Positions 9,658-17,538 of a stretch of 47,134 bases of DNA are shown piece after piece. The DNA is taken from the NCBI GenBank assembly GCA_016212465.1, contig JACRGE010000034.1:1-47134 (forward strand). Direction: 5' to 3'. How positions within the stretch are numbered: position 1 is the first letter of the stretch; each line of letters opens with the position of its first letter. The notes beneath the pieces were generated by a model, which was not told where the DNA came from, searched no databases, and saw only the letters and a program-made list of their open reading frames with translations. The position numbers were made by a program, and so were the translations under genes. The stretch is from Microcaldota archaeon. GTDB taxonomy: Archaea; Micrarchaeota; Micrarchaeia; Norongarragalinales; JACRGE01.

Positions 9658-10040
9658 GGCGCCACCCAAGCCTCGTGTTTAGAGGAAGCAATGCTTTCCT
9701 GTTGATTCAAACACGCGTCTGTGCCATACACCAACGTAGTTCTTCCACCGCATATCAAGGAGTATTTGTAGTAGATGCTGTGGACTACCAAAGGACCGGA
9801 AAGCGGAGATGAAGTTGAAACCTGGGAGCCAGTATCATCCTTGAATTGATTACGCAATTGTTCGGTGTCTGTAACGCCACCCTGTGTTATTACGAGATAA
9901 TCCCGCGCAAGTGCCTCGAGCGCGACGTATTTCCCTACTTCTGGGGGTTTGCTTGAAAGGAGCACTGCAACAGAGAACACGGAAAAAAGTATGGCCAAAG
10001 CTAGAAGCGAATCCAGTGTGAGAAGAAATCCTTTCCTCAT
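9654..10040 (-). CDS. Pilin-like secreted protein
   Basis: MRKGFLLTLDSLLALAILFSVFSVAVLL N-terminus; ATGA overlap with the preceding gene. Confidence 0.6.
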   Translation of the reverse strand: MRKGFLLTLDSLLALAILFSVFSVAVLLSSKPPEVGKYVALEALARDYLVITQGGVTDTEQLRNQFKDDTGSQVSTSSPLSGPLVVHSIYYKYSLICGGRTTLVYGTDACLNQQESIASSKHEAWVAP

Positions 10041-10378
10041 CCACACACCTTTACTTTTACGACATCCCATCCGCTCTGGTCTGCTTTAGCGACAAGGCGC
10101 GTGGCATAAAAAGTGTTTTTTTCACAAGAGCATTGGCTCAAGGTATCTGTTTCCTTGTATTTTATGCAGGAATGGGGCGGAGACGGTGTTGGCGCAGGCA
10201 AGCTTGAAACGATGGCTTCTGCAATGACGTCCGCTTCGTTTGAAGAAAGCTCGTTTTGGAGGTTGTGGCGCCGTTGATTGAATTCATACATGTTCAAGAC
10301 AGCCCCCAATACTATGGTGAAGACAGCAACTGAAATAAGGAAATCCATGCTGAATATCTGCGCCCTCTTTTTTCCCAT
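10037..10378 (-). CDS. Pilin-like protein
   Basis: MGKKRAQIFSMDFLISVAVFTIVLG resembles a pilin N-terminus; in a run of similar genes. Confidence 0.6.
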   Translation of the reverse strand: MGKKRAQIFSMDFLISVAVFTIVLGAVLNMYEFNQRRHNLQNELSSNEADVIAEAIVSSLPAPTPSPPHSCIKYKETDTLSQCSCEKNTFYATRLVAKADQSGWDVVKVKVCG

Positions 10379-10392
10379 TCCAACACCATTTA

Positions 10393-10821
10393 TCAACACG
10401 AGCCCATGCTGAACTTGACTGTTCCAACTTTTTTTATGCATACCTCTCCTGCGTCGTTGACGCGCTGGTCAAGGCAGCCAGAGAAAACATCTGCATCCAA
10501 GTTGCATGCCGCAGACCCGTCAGCTGAAACATCGTAAACCAATGAATTAATTTTCACTTTGTTGCCCTCTGTTTTTATGGAGTATACAACTGGCCTGTTT
10601 TCGTGGATGATGCAAGGAAGCCTGTATGTCACTTCAGTTTCGGAGACGCATACTCTGTTCGCGAGGAGAACGAGCCCGTTTGCCAGCAGCTTCTCTTGGT
10701 TGTAGAGCGAGGAAGAGGATTTGGTTAACAGGTTGAGGTAATTAGCCAGCCAAAGCATGAGCAACAGTAGGACTGAGAAAACAAAAAACAATTCAAGGGA
10801 AGCTTGAGCGCGCACATCCAC
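10393..10821 (-). CDS. Class III signal-peptide pilin-like protein
   Basis: MDVRA|QASLELFFVFSVLLLLML matches the QxSxExxxL class III motif. Confidence 0.7.
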   Translation of the reverse strand: MDVRAQASLELFFVFSVLLLLMLWLANYLNLLTKSSSSLYNQEKLLANGLVLLANRVCVSETEVTYRLPCIIHENRPVVYSIKTEGNKVKINSLVYDVSADGSAACNLDADVFSGCLDQRVNDAGEVCIKKVGTVKFSMGSC

Positions 10822-10913
10822 ACCTGTAATGAAGTGAAGGAATTATGAGCTGGCTGTTATTAAACTTTTATCGTCCTTGGTGCATTGCGTATAAACATGT
10901 AGATAGCATTTCG

Positions 10914-12101
10914 CTAGCTTAGAACTCCCTGGATAAAATAATTCAGGCCAGAGAAATAGAGTAAGGACGGAACGATGAGCGCGCCCATGGAATAGCTGCG
11001 TTTGAGCTTCAGCAGCGGAGGCAATAGCCCCAAGGGAGTTGCAAACGCCATTATGAATAAGCCAGCGAATCCACTGGTAAAGAAAACTGCTGCGGAGAGA
11101 ACCAAGAGAAAAAACAGGTTCAGCTTAAGGAAGTTGAAGGAGTAGAGAAAACCCACGAGCCGCCTGTACGTGAGGAGAAGCAATGCGAGGGAGAGAAAGA
11201 AGGAAACCGCTGTCGCTATCACGATTAACAAAAGCGCTGGGGAAGAATGGAGCATGTCTTTGAGGACAACAGCTGCTCCAGTCCTTGCCTTGCCGATGGT
11301 GAAGACGGCAACAAAGTCAAAGAAGAGCTTGGACGCGACAAGCGATGAATTCAGCACAAGAAAAGACTCGGGGCTGCATTCAAGGAAGATGAAGACCAAC
11401 GCGCTCAAGAGAGCTGGGTTGATTGCAGGAAATAAAACTGAGAGCGAGCCCAGTACGCAACCTGTAAAAACGAGTTTCTTGCTTACCCCTGGCCAAGGGG
11501 CCTCCTCTTGCTTCGGAAACTCGCTTCTTCCCTGGAGGGAAAGCAGGATGGAGGAGACACCGAACAATCCTGTGAGGAGGGGAAACAGCGCATCCGAGGA
11601 GAAAGAGAATGAAAAGAATCCGAACAAGCCCGATAAAAGAAATATTGAAGCAGACAACAGGATGTTTCCCAGAGTTTTCTCGGAAAGGAAGAACGCAATC
11701 AGCAAGAGCAGGAGCACTGGGAGAAGAAGTGGCTTCAGGGAAGTGAACAAAGGCGGCAACAGAATCAGCACGAACGGAAAGAGGATGAAAGACAGGAGAA
11801 GAGAGTGGAAGAACGAGGACAGGACGAGGTTCAGCGCCAAAAATCCTTTTCCTTCCAGCACGAGTTTGTGCGCTGGGAGTACAGTAACCCCCTGGTCGGC
11901 TGATGGAATGCAGAAGAATACAACTGGAATACTCTCAAAGACGAGGTGTGAGAAAGCAACGCCTGCTGCGAATAAACCAAGCGCAAGGGAATCACTGAAA
12001 AAGCCTTTCGCCAGCTCCATCAAGAGGTTCGTGTGAATGAACGGGAAAATCCCTAGGATACCGACGAGGATTCCTATGAAAACAAACAACAAGGGATTCA
12101 T
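10914..12101 (-). CDS. DUF112/TctA-like polytopic membrane protein (archaeal)
   Basis: ~10 hydrophobic segments; IPSADQGVTVLPAHKLVLEGKGFLAL resembles the archaeal TctA/DUF112 signature region. Confidence 0.7.
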   Translation of the reverse strand: MNPLLFVFIGILVGILGIFPFIHTNLLMELAKGFFSDSLALGLFAAGVAFSHLVFESIPVVFFCIPSADQGVTVLPAHKLVLEGKGFLALNLVLSSFFHSLLLSFILFPFVLILLPPLFTSLKPLLLPVLLLLLIAFFLSEKTLGNILLSASIFLLSGLFGFFSFSFSSDALFPLLTGLFGVSSILLSLQGRSEFPKQEEAPWPGVSKKLVFTGCVLGSLSVLFPAINPALLSALVFIFLECSPESFLVLNSSLVASKLFFDFVAVFTIGKARTGAAVVLKDMLHSSPALLLIVIATAVSFFLSLALLLLTYRRLVGFLYSFNFLKLNLFFLLVLSAAVFFTSGFAGLFIMAFATPLGLLPPLLKLKRSYSMGALIVPSLLYFSGLNYFIQGVLS

Positions 12102-12496
12102 TTCAAGACATTCACCGAATCAATATCCAAAGGAACTAACTCCAACTCTCCCCCGTATTCTTTTAAAACTCCTTTCACCTCCACCAACCCCCCGTTCTTT
12201 ATTCCAGCTGGGTTAATGGAACCCTCTCGCATTCTCTTGGCAAGCGATGAAAAGATTGCTACCTGAACGCAACGAGGATATTCGCATAGCTTGAAGAACG
12301 TGTTTCCGTTCTTTGAGTAAATCCCTGAAACCCTTCCCTTCACCAACAGCATTCTCCCTATATCCTCTTCGCTGATTTCATTCAACTTTTTTTCAGTCGG
12401 GCCACTTGATTTAAGGAAGACAACGAGCAATAGAATTCCGACAAACGCTAGGCCCAGCGATAGGTAGACATAATGCCTTTCACTCAAACACTCCAC
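12098..12496 (-). CDS. Membrane-anchored OB-fold protein
   Basis: N-terminal TM then RMLLVKGRVSGIYSKNGNTFFKL...LVEVKGVLKEYGGELELVPLDIDSV, an OB-fold nucleic-acid-binding-like pattern; ATGA-type overlap with the DUF112 gene. Confidence 0.6.
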   Translation of the reverse strand: MECLSERHYVYLSLGLAFVGILLLVVFLKSSGPTEKKLNEISEEDIGRMLLVKGRVSGIYSKNGNTFFKLCEYPRCVQVAIFSSLAKRMREGSINPAGIKNGGLVEVKGVLKEYGGELELVPLDIDSVNVLK

Positions 12497-12497
12497 C

Positions 12498-13010
12498 TCA
12501 CTCGACTCTGCAGAGCCTTGCTTCAGAGAATAAGTTCTTCTTCAACAAGATTTTAACACTTTCGCCTGGCGAAACCCTGCGGGATGGAACAGCGTAAACG
12601 CCTTTGAAGTTGTGGGAAATGCTTTCCTCCATTTCAACTACTGCATAACCATTGGAATAGCCGATTGCCTTCCCGAATGCATGCGACGGCACGACCAGTT
12701 TCCTGAGGACGATGAACAACGCTAGAAAAAACACGATGAAGAAAATTGATAAAGCAGGTAGAAGAAATGGATTCAAGATAAAGGCGTTGAAATAAATTTT
12801 GAACAACAGGAAGAGGATGGATACCGCTGAGAAAACGAAGACGAAGAAAAACGCGGCCTTCCTCTCATACTGTTTTAGCTTGAAGGCGATCCAGATGCAA
12901 GCAGATGAAATAATTAGCACAGCTATAAATGAAAAGACGATGTTGTAGAATGAAAGAAGGAAGGAGAACAAGAACATGAGAACCAATACAAGTTGGAACC
13001 ATAGCTTCAT
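12498..13010 (-). CDS. Membrane protein with C-terminal beta-rich domain
   Basis: Four or so TM segments then a NfeD-like-looking beta domain (YAVVEMEESISHNFKGVYAVPSRRVSPGESVKILLKK); family not certain. Confidence 0.5.
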   Translation of the reverse strand: MKLWFQLVLVLMFLFSFLLSFYNIVFSFIAVLIISSACIWIAFKLKQYERKAAFFFVFVFSAVSILFLLFKIYFNAFILNPFLLPALSIFFIVFFLALFIVLRKLVVPSHAFGKAIGYSNGYAVVEMEESISHNFKGVYAVPSRRVSPGESVKILLKKNLFSEARLCRVE

Positions 13011-13026
13011 TTCAAATCCACTTTAT

Positions 13027-13398
13027 TCAATCCAGTTGAACTGAGTAAACGTAGTTCGGTGCAGAAAACTGTTCCTTACCTTCAATATCAAGGGATGGAG
13101 AAAACGTGTCTCTTATCTTGCCCAAAATCCTTTGCCTCAACTCGTTTTTTTCTCCAATACTTAAGTCAGCAGTTGCTATCCCCGGCTTCAGAACCACGCT
13201 CTTTCCATCTATTGCATAATTCATTTCAGCGAACGAGAGGGAGTGCTCTTGAGCATATTCTAGGGCACCAACTCTTGCTGAAGAAATCGCGAGATTGAGC
13301 TCGGATTCCCTGAGGCCAGGAAGCAAAACAAAGGAAATGAATAGGACGATCAAGCCGACCACTATGATGAACTCAATCGAGCTCTGTGCCCTTTGCAT
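13027..13398 (-). CDS. Class III signal-peptide pilin
   Basis: MQRA|QSSIEFIIVVGLIVLFISFVLL. Confidence 0.75.
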   Translation of the reverse strand: MQRAQSSIEFIIVVGLIVLFISFVLLPGLRESELNLAISSARVGALEYAQEHSLSFAEMNYAIDGKSVVLKPGIATADLSIGEKNELRQRILGKIRDTFSPSLDIEGKEQFSAPNYVYSVQLD

Positions 13399-13438
13399 CA
13401 AAACCACTTTTCATAAGTCAACCATCATTCTTGCCACA

Positions 13439-13864
13439 TCAACTGATTGTTTGGCAGGTTACCTTTATTGTCTTCAAGGGAGCATCGTTGAAAGCAGTGA
13501 AGCGAATCCATCCTGAAGAATAACAGTCTTCTTCAAATGAAACATCTGGAGACAGGAATTGGTCGCCGTACACTTTTTTCCCGGATTCCTTTTGTAAGCA
13601 ATATGATTCTCTACCATCTCTCAGAAAGCAGACCATGTCCTTTGGAACGAATACATCCTGTGTTATGCTTGTACCAGCTCCTCCAAGCTTCGCATAGTTC
13701 ACTACTCCAGAGACCGTGTCCGCACAGGATTTGGCGAGAGCCGCTGCATCCAACTGCCGGATGTACTTCATTTGCTCCAGTGCGTTAGCCAGCAGCATGC
13801 TGATCATGGCCATCACTATCGCTAGGATGAGGAAGAACTCAACTGAAAGCTGGCCTTTCTTCAT
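13439..13864 (-). CDS. Class III signal-peptide pilin
   Basis: MKKG|QLSVEFFLILAIVMAMISMLLA. Confidence 0.75.
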   Translation of the reverse strand: MKKGQLSVEFFLILAIVMAMISMLLANALEQMKYIRQLDAAALAKSCADTVSGVVNYAKLGGAGTSITQDVFVPKDMVCFLRDGRESYCLQKESGKKVYGDQFLSPDVSFEEDCYSSGWIRFTAFNDAPLKTIKVTCQTIS

Positions 13865-13947
13865 CAGATTATCCTCCCATAGCACAAACTGCATTCCAAC
13901 AAATCAATTCCTGATAAATAACCAAAACAACGCCATCAACCATTTTG

Positions 13948-15036
13948 TCAGACTACCTTCCAAAACACACTCAACACAAAGCCCAGGAACAAAACCGGCG
14001 CAAAGGCAATGGTTTCCCTCACACCCAGATACTTTAATGCCCCCAGCTTTTTTAACTCTTTGATTTCCTTCCCAGAAATCCCTGCTGCATTCAATGAATC
14101 CACCACAATCTTGTTTCTCGGAAGAAAGAAACCGCGCCCCCGCACAAGGCTTCCCAGCGCTTCCGCCATAGTCCACTTCATAACCCTGCCTTTTTCTAAG
14201 TAAACGGTTTCAGCCGGCACCATTCCCTTCCTTAAATCACGGAGCGCAACCCATTTAACGAGCACTCGAGAGGAAAAAACCTTCAAGACGTTCTTTAGAA
14301 AAGCCAGTGTAATAATTGAAGCGAAAACAAGTGGAAAGACTGAAATAGTTGAATTAAAGTCCAAGAGAAGGCCGGCAAAGAAAAGCAGGAACGGAACTGG
14401 ATTTGGTTTTTTAAGAAGCGGGTTTAAGAAAAACCCTGCAACAACCAAGAAAACCAATGCAAGCAGTAAATCCAGCCGAGAGGCTAGGAGGAACAAGGGA
14501 GTTGAAAGCAAGGAATTCAGGAGAGAAGCCTCGATTAACTCAATTTTAAAAACATTCCTTCTCAGCTTAACCAATTGCTTGAAGTGAATTACTAAAAGCC
14601 CTAGTGCCAGCATGAAAGCTGAATTCAGGAAGATAGAGAGAAAAGAATAATAGTTGTAGTCTGCAAAAAGAGGGAATGCTGCGGAAAGCGCCCAAAAGAA
14701 CTTGGCGTCTCCTCCTCCCCAGACCCCTAGCTTAAAGAGAAGGTAAGAGAAAAGCAGGGAAAGCAAGAGAAACAAGATATAGGTTGCTGAAAAAATTGAT
14801 GAAAACACTGAAATAAAAATGGAGGACAAAAGCAGCAAGTAATTGAGGTTGTTAGGGATTCTTCTCTCTTTCACATCAAAATATATTGCTGCAAGCGAGA
14901 ATAGGGAAACGACGAGAAATGGAATAAACAGCTTAATGGAAGAAAGCACTGAGGAAACCATGAGAAGAAAGGGAGAAGAACTAAAAACGGTGGGGAATGG
15001 AGTGCTGAAGACAGGGCAGAAGGGGTTTAATCCCAT
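13948..15036 (-). CDS. A24-family archaeal prepilin peptidase (EppA/FlaK-like)
   Basis: Polytopic; two catalytic Asp contexts, AIYFDVKERRIPN and GVWGGGDAKFFWALS, embedded among pilin genes. The start may be internal (ATG 14961). Confidence 0.85.
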   Translation of the reverse strand: MGLNPFCPVFSTPFPTVFSSSPFLLMVSSVLSSIKLFIPFLVVSLFSLAAIYFDVKERRIPNNLNYLLLLSSIFISVFSSIFSATYILFLLLSLLFSYLLFKLGVWGGGDAKFFWALSAAFPLFADYNYYSFLSIFLNSAFMLALGLLVIHFKQLVKLRRNVFKIELIEASLLNSLLSTPLFLLASRLDLLLALVFLVVAGFFLNPLLKKPNPVPFLLFFAGLLLDFNSTISVFPLVFASIITLAFLKNVLKVFSSRVLVKWVALRDLRKGMVPAETVYLEKGRVMKWTMAEALGSLVRGRGFFLPRNKIVVDSLNAAGISGKEIKELKKLGALKYLGVRETIAFAPVLFLGFVLSVFWKVV

Positions 15037-15046
15037 TGCACCACTT

Positions 15047-15214
15047 TTACCTCAACAGCATGGCTATGGTTGCATCGCGTTCCATCGCAATATGCGCTGC
15101 TACAGTGTCAGTGAACGCCTTTACGTTGATGGCAATCGCAATCCCCACTACCACGATAAGCAATCCAAGTGCAACTAGCAGGATATACTCCGTCGCCGCC
15201 TGCCCCCGCTTCAT
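15047..15214 (-). CDS. Short class III signal-peptide pilin (55 aa)
   Basis: MKRG|QAATEYILLVALGLLIVVVGIAIAINV. Confidence 0.75.
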   Translation of the reverse strand: MKRGQAATEYILLVALGLLIVVVGIAIAINVKAFTDTVAAHIAMERDATIAMLLR

Positions 15215-15327
15215 GGAACGCCTCTTCAACAGCATACAGACCCAAATAGATTAGACTGGAGGTATTTAAAACTTGGCTACATAGCTTTATTTTATGAAAG
15301 TAAAATGATAACAAAAAGGTAAGAAAG

Positions 15328-15687
15328 TTACTTACCACAACAAGTCAAGCAGAATCCACAAAACCCCGTGCCTGTCGTCGCCCACTCATAACTCGTTGAT
15401 GTCGCGGTACACAATCCGGCGGTGGTATCCCCCTTTATTCTATAGCCGTTGAGTCCCTTACAAGAAGGCACAGAAGCGTAATCGACGACACCATCGGCTT
15501 TAAAATTTCCACTAGTATCCCAGCACCCACTGCTGGACGCAAGCTGAGTATAGCAAGCTTGTTTCATAGCTTGGGCAGGTCCGGTCTGTGCAAGCGGTCC
15601 CCTCAATAGGACGACGATGATGACGACAATCAGCAAAACTCCGGCTAGAAGCAGGATGTATTCAAAAGCACCTTGACCTTTCTTCAT
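15328..15687 (-). CDS. Class III pilin with Cys-containing head
   Basis: MKKG|QGAFEYILLLAGVLLIVVIIVVLL; head SSGCWDTSGNF...; C-terminus CGFCLTCCGK. Confidence 0.75.
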   Translation of the reverse strand: MKKGQGAFEYILLLAGVLLIVVIIVVLLRGPLAQTGPAQAMKQACYTQLASSSGCWDTSGNFKADGVVDYASVPSCKGLNGYRIKGDTTAGLCTATSTSYEWATTGTGFCGFCLTCCGK

Positions 15688-15816
15688 CATATCACCAACC
15701 ATTTTTTCATTCAACTTTAACTAAACCAACAAAAACGACTATAGAGAGAAATGCGGGGGGCTTTAAAAAGATTTCGTTTAAATGGGGGAGAGCATTCTGT
15801 GGGTTATGTGACTAAC

Positions 15817-16326
15817 CTATGGTGTTTTGCAACAATGCGGAGTAGAAGAATCGCATAGGCCTTGAAGCTCGGAGCCGCTGGAGCAGGCACTGGCTTGGCA
15901 AACGCCGCCAATCTTTTCGCAGACTGGACCACAGCACACCTTGTCTTTCGGGTCGCAGATGCCTGCAAGAGAAAAGCCGCTGGCGCACTCGGCTCCCCCG
16001 CATACTCCGTTAATGAGTTCGCAGGGAGGTCCGCAGTAGTGGGTGGGGTCGCCCTCGAGTTTGACGCCGCAGCGGGATGCGAGCCGTTGGTTTACTGGAG
16101 TTGCATCAGGCATCCACTCACCGTGTTCGTCAAAGCAGCCGGAGCGCAAGTCAGAGTTCAGTCTTTGCCTGCAGTAAGCGTAATAATCTTGGATGGTTTT
16201 GTTCTCAGTTGGAAAGAGAATGCCTCCTCTAACGACTACGGTTACGATGACTACGATGAGTATTCCGACGCCGATGAGCAGCAGGTACTCTACGGAAGTT
16301 TGGCCCTTCAACGAAACACCTTTCAA
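15817..16326 (-). CDS. Class III pilin with two tandem six-Cys modules (beta-defensin-like spacing)
   Basis: LKG|QTSVEYLLLIGVGILIVVIVTVVV, followed by two repeats of C-x6-C-x4-C-x9-C-x6-CC. TTG start at 16326 overlapping the upstream stop (TTGA). Confidence 0.8.
   Translation of the reverse strand: MKGVSLKGQTSVEYLLLIGVGILIVVIVTVVVRGGILFPTENKTIQDYYAYCRQRLNSDLRSGCFDEHGEWMPDATPVNQRLASRCGVKLEGDPTHYCGPPCELINGVCGGAECASGFSLAGICDPKDKVCCGPVCEKIGGVCQASACSSGSELQGLCDSSTPHCCKTP
15829..15921 (-). repeat. Six-Cys module 2: CEKIGGVCQASACSSGSELQGLCDSSTPHCC
   Basis: Spacing C-x6-C-x4-C-x9-C-x6-CC, same as module 1. Confidence 0.85.
15931..16023 (-). repeat. Six-Cys module 1: CELINGVCGGAECASGFSLAGICDPKDKVCC
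   Basis: Spacing C-x6-C-x4-C-x9-C-x6-CC. Confidence 0.85.
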
Positions 16327-16424
16327 CCCATTACGTATCTTTTGATGAAGAACGTGATTAAAGCAACTACTCCGACTACCGAGCCAATCAGCAGCAGGTA
16401 TTCAACTGCGGTTTGTCCCTTCAT
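16323..16424 (-). CDS. 33-aa mini-pilin (class III signal peptide), absent from the supplied ORF track
   Basis: Reverse strand reads MKG|QTAVEYLLLIGSVVGVVALITFFIKRYVMG*. Strong class III motif; its stop overlaps the TTG start of the next pilin. Confidence 0.75.
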   Translation of the reverse strand: MKGQTAVEYLLLIGSVVGVVALITFFIKRYVMG

Positions 16425-16514
16425 TTCACGCACCTCGCTACTGTAAATACGTTCGCTTCATTAAAAAACATTTCATAACCCATAACCCTCTTCTTTAGAC
16501 TTCGCAAAACCATT

Positions 16515-17534
16515 TTACATGATGCAGGAAATCGAGGAGCCAATAATCAAGTCGCTGAAGATCTTTCCTCCCTCGAACATGAGGATGGTGAACAACACCA
16601 TGATTGGAACATAAAGAATGTATTTGAAGGGGTCTCCTTCTCGAATGATTCCTACTGCAATGAGGGAGACAATTGCTTGAGCGGAAAGGAATACTGTGAG
16701 GAGGAGGTTGAGCCAGCTTAAATCTAGTGGAGAGGGGATGCATGCGTCTGCAGAGGGGTTGAAAACCATTTTCTGGGAAGTGCAGTAGGCTGCTTTCTGC
16801 TGGGGCAGCAGGTTGGAGACGGAAATAGTTGTTTGGCCTGTTGCAGCAATCATGCCGCTTCCCATGTAACAAACGATGCTTAAGGAAAAACCGAATATGA
16901 ATGGCGAAAGCAACAGCGTAGAAATATACAGGAACATGACGTGCATGGTTGTCCTGGAATATCTTTCCCTCTTCACCCTGAGGATTTCCTTGGCGTCGTC
17001 TGCAATGGAGTTCATTACATCAGCTAAGCCCGCACCTGCCTTGCGTGCATCCAATATGATTGTAACGCATCTCTTGAAGATGATGGAGCCCGTTTTTTTG
17101 GCGGCGTCTGTGAGGACTGCATCAAACTCCCTGCCCTCCCTCAACTGCTTTAAAGAAACCTTGAGGTCGACGCTGATGGGACCGTAATCCGAGTTTGCCG
17201 CTTCTTCAAGCGCGCTCTCCGTTGTTCCACCTGACTTGAGGACTGCTGACATGTGCTTTAGAACATCGGGAAGAGTAGAGTCAATCTGAGAGATTCTGGC
17301 GTTCCTTAAGGTGATGGGGAAGCTGACTATGAGGCTGAGGACTGCAATGAAGCCGATGACTGCAATGAGGGGCTTGAGGTTCAGGACGAGGAATATGAGC
17401 GCGGTTGCCAATGCAATAAAGAAGATGACTGCAATGAATTTCTTGAAGCTGAACCTGAATCCCGTTCCCTCGTAGTAAACCTCCATTTTCTTGTACTCTT
17501 CCTTCAACCTTGCCTTGATTTCGTTGGAATTCAT
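16515..17534 (-). CDS. Type II secretion F / TadC-like pilus assembly membrane protein
   Basis: GspF-like patterns (LPDVLKHMSAVLKSGGTTESALEEAA; AGAGLADVMNSIADDAKEI) and polytopic C-terminus. Confidence 0.85.
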   Translation of the reverse strand: MNSNEIKARLKEEYKKMEVYYEGTGFRFSFKKFIAVIFFIALATALIFLVLNLKPLIAVIGFIAVLSLIVSFPITLRNARISQIDSTLPDVLKHMSAVLKSGGTTESALEEAANSDYGPISVDLKVSLKQLREGREFDAVLTDAAKKTGSIIFKRCVTIILDARKAGAGLADVMNSIADDAKEILRVKRERYSRTTMHVMFLYISTLLLSPFIFGFSLSIVCYMGSGMIAATGQTTISVSNLLPQQKAAYCTSQKMVFNPSADACIPSPLDLSWLNLLLTVFLSAQAIVSLIAVGIIREGDPFKYILYVPIMVLFTILMFEGGKIFSDLIIGSSISCIM

Positions 17535-17538
17535 TTCA

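Noticed and set aside
11170-12036. 288-aa plus-strand ORF
   Set aside because: Antisense to the well-supported polytopic DUF112-like CDS; low-complexity Lys/Arg/Ser-rich translation typical of the reverse complement of membrane proteins.
15862-16446. 194-aa plus-strand ORF
   Set aside because: Antisense to the Cys-rich pilin and mini-pilin, which have clear class III signal peptides.
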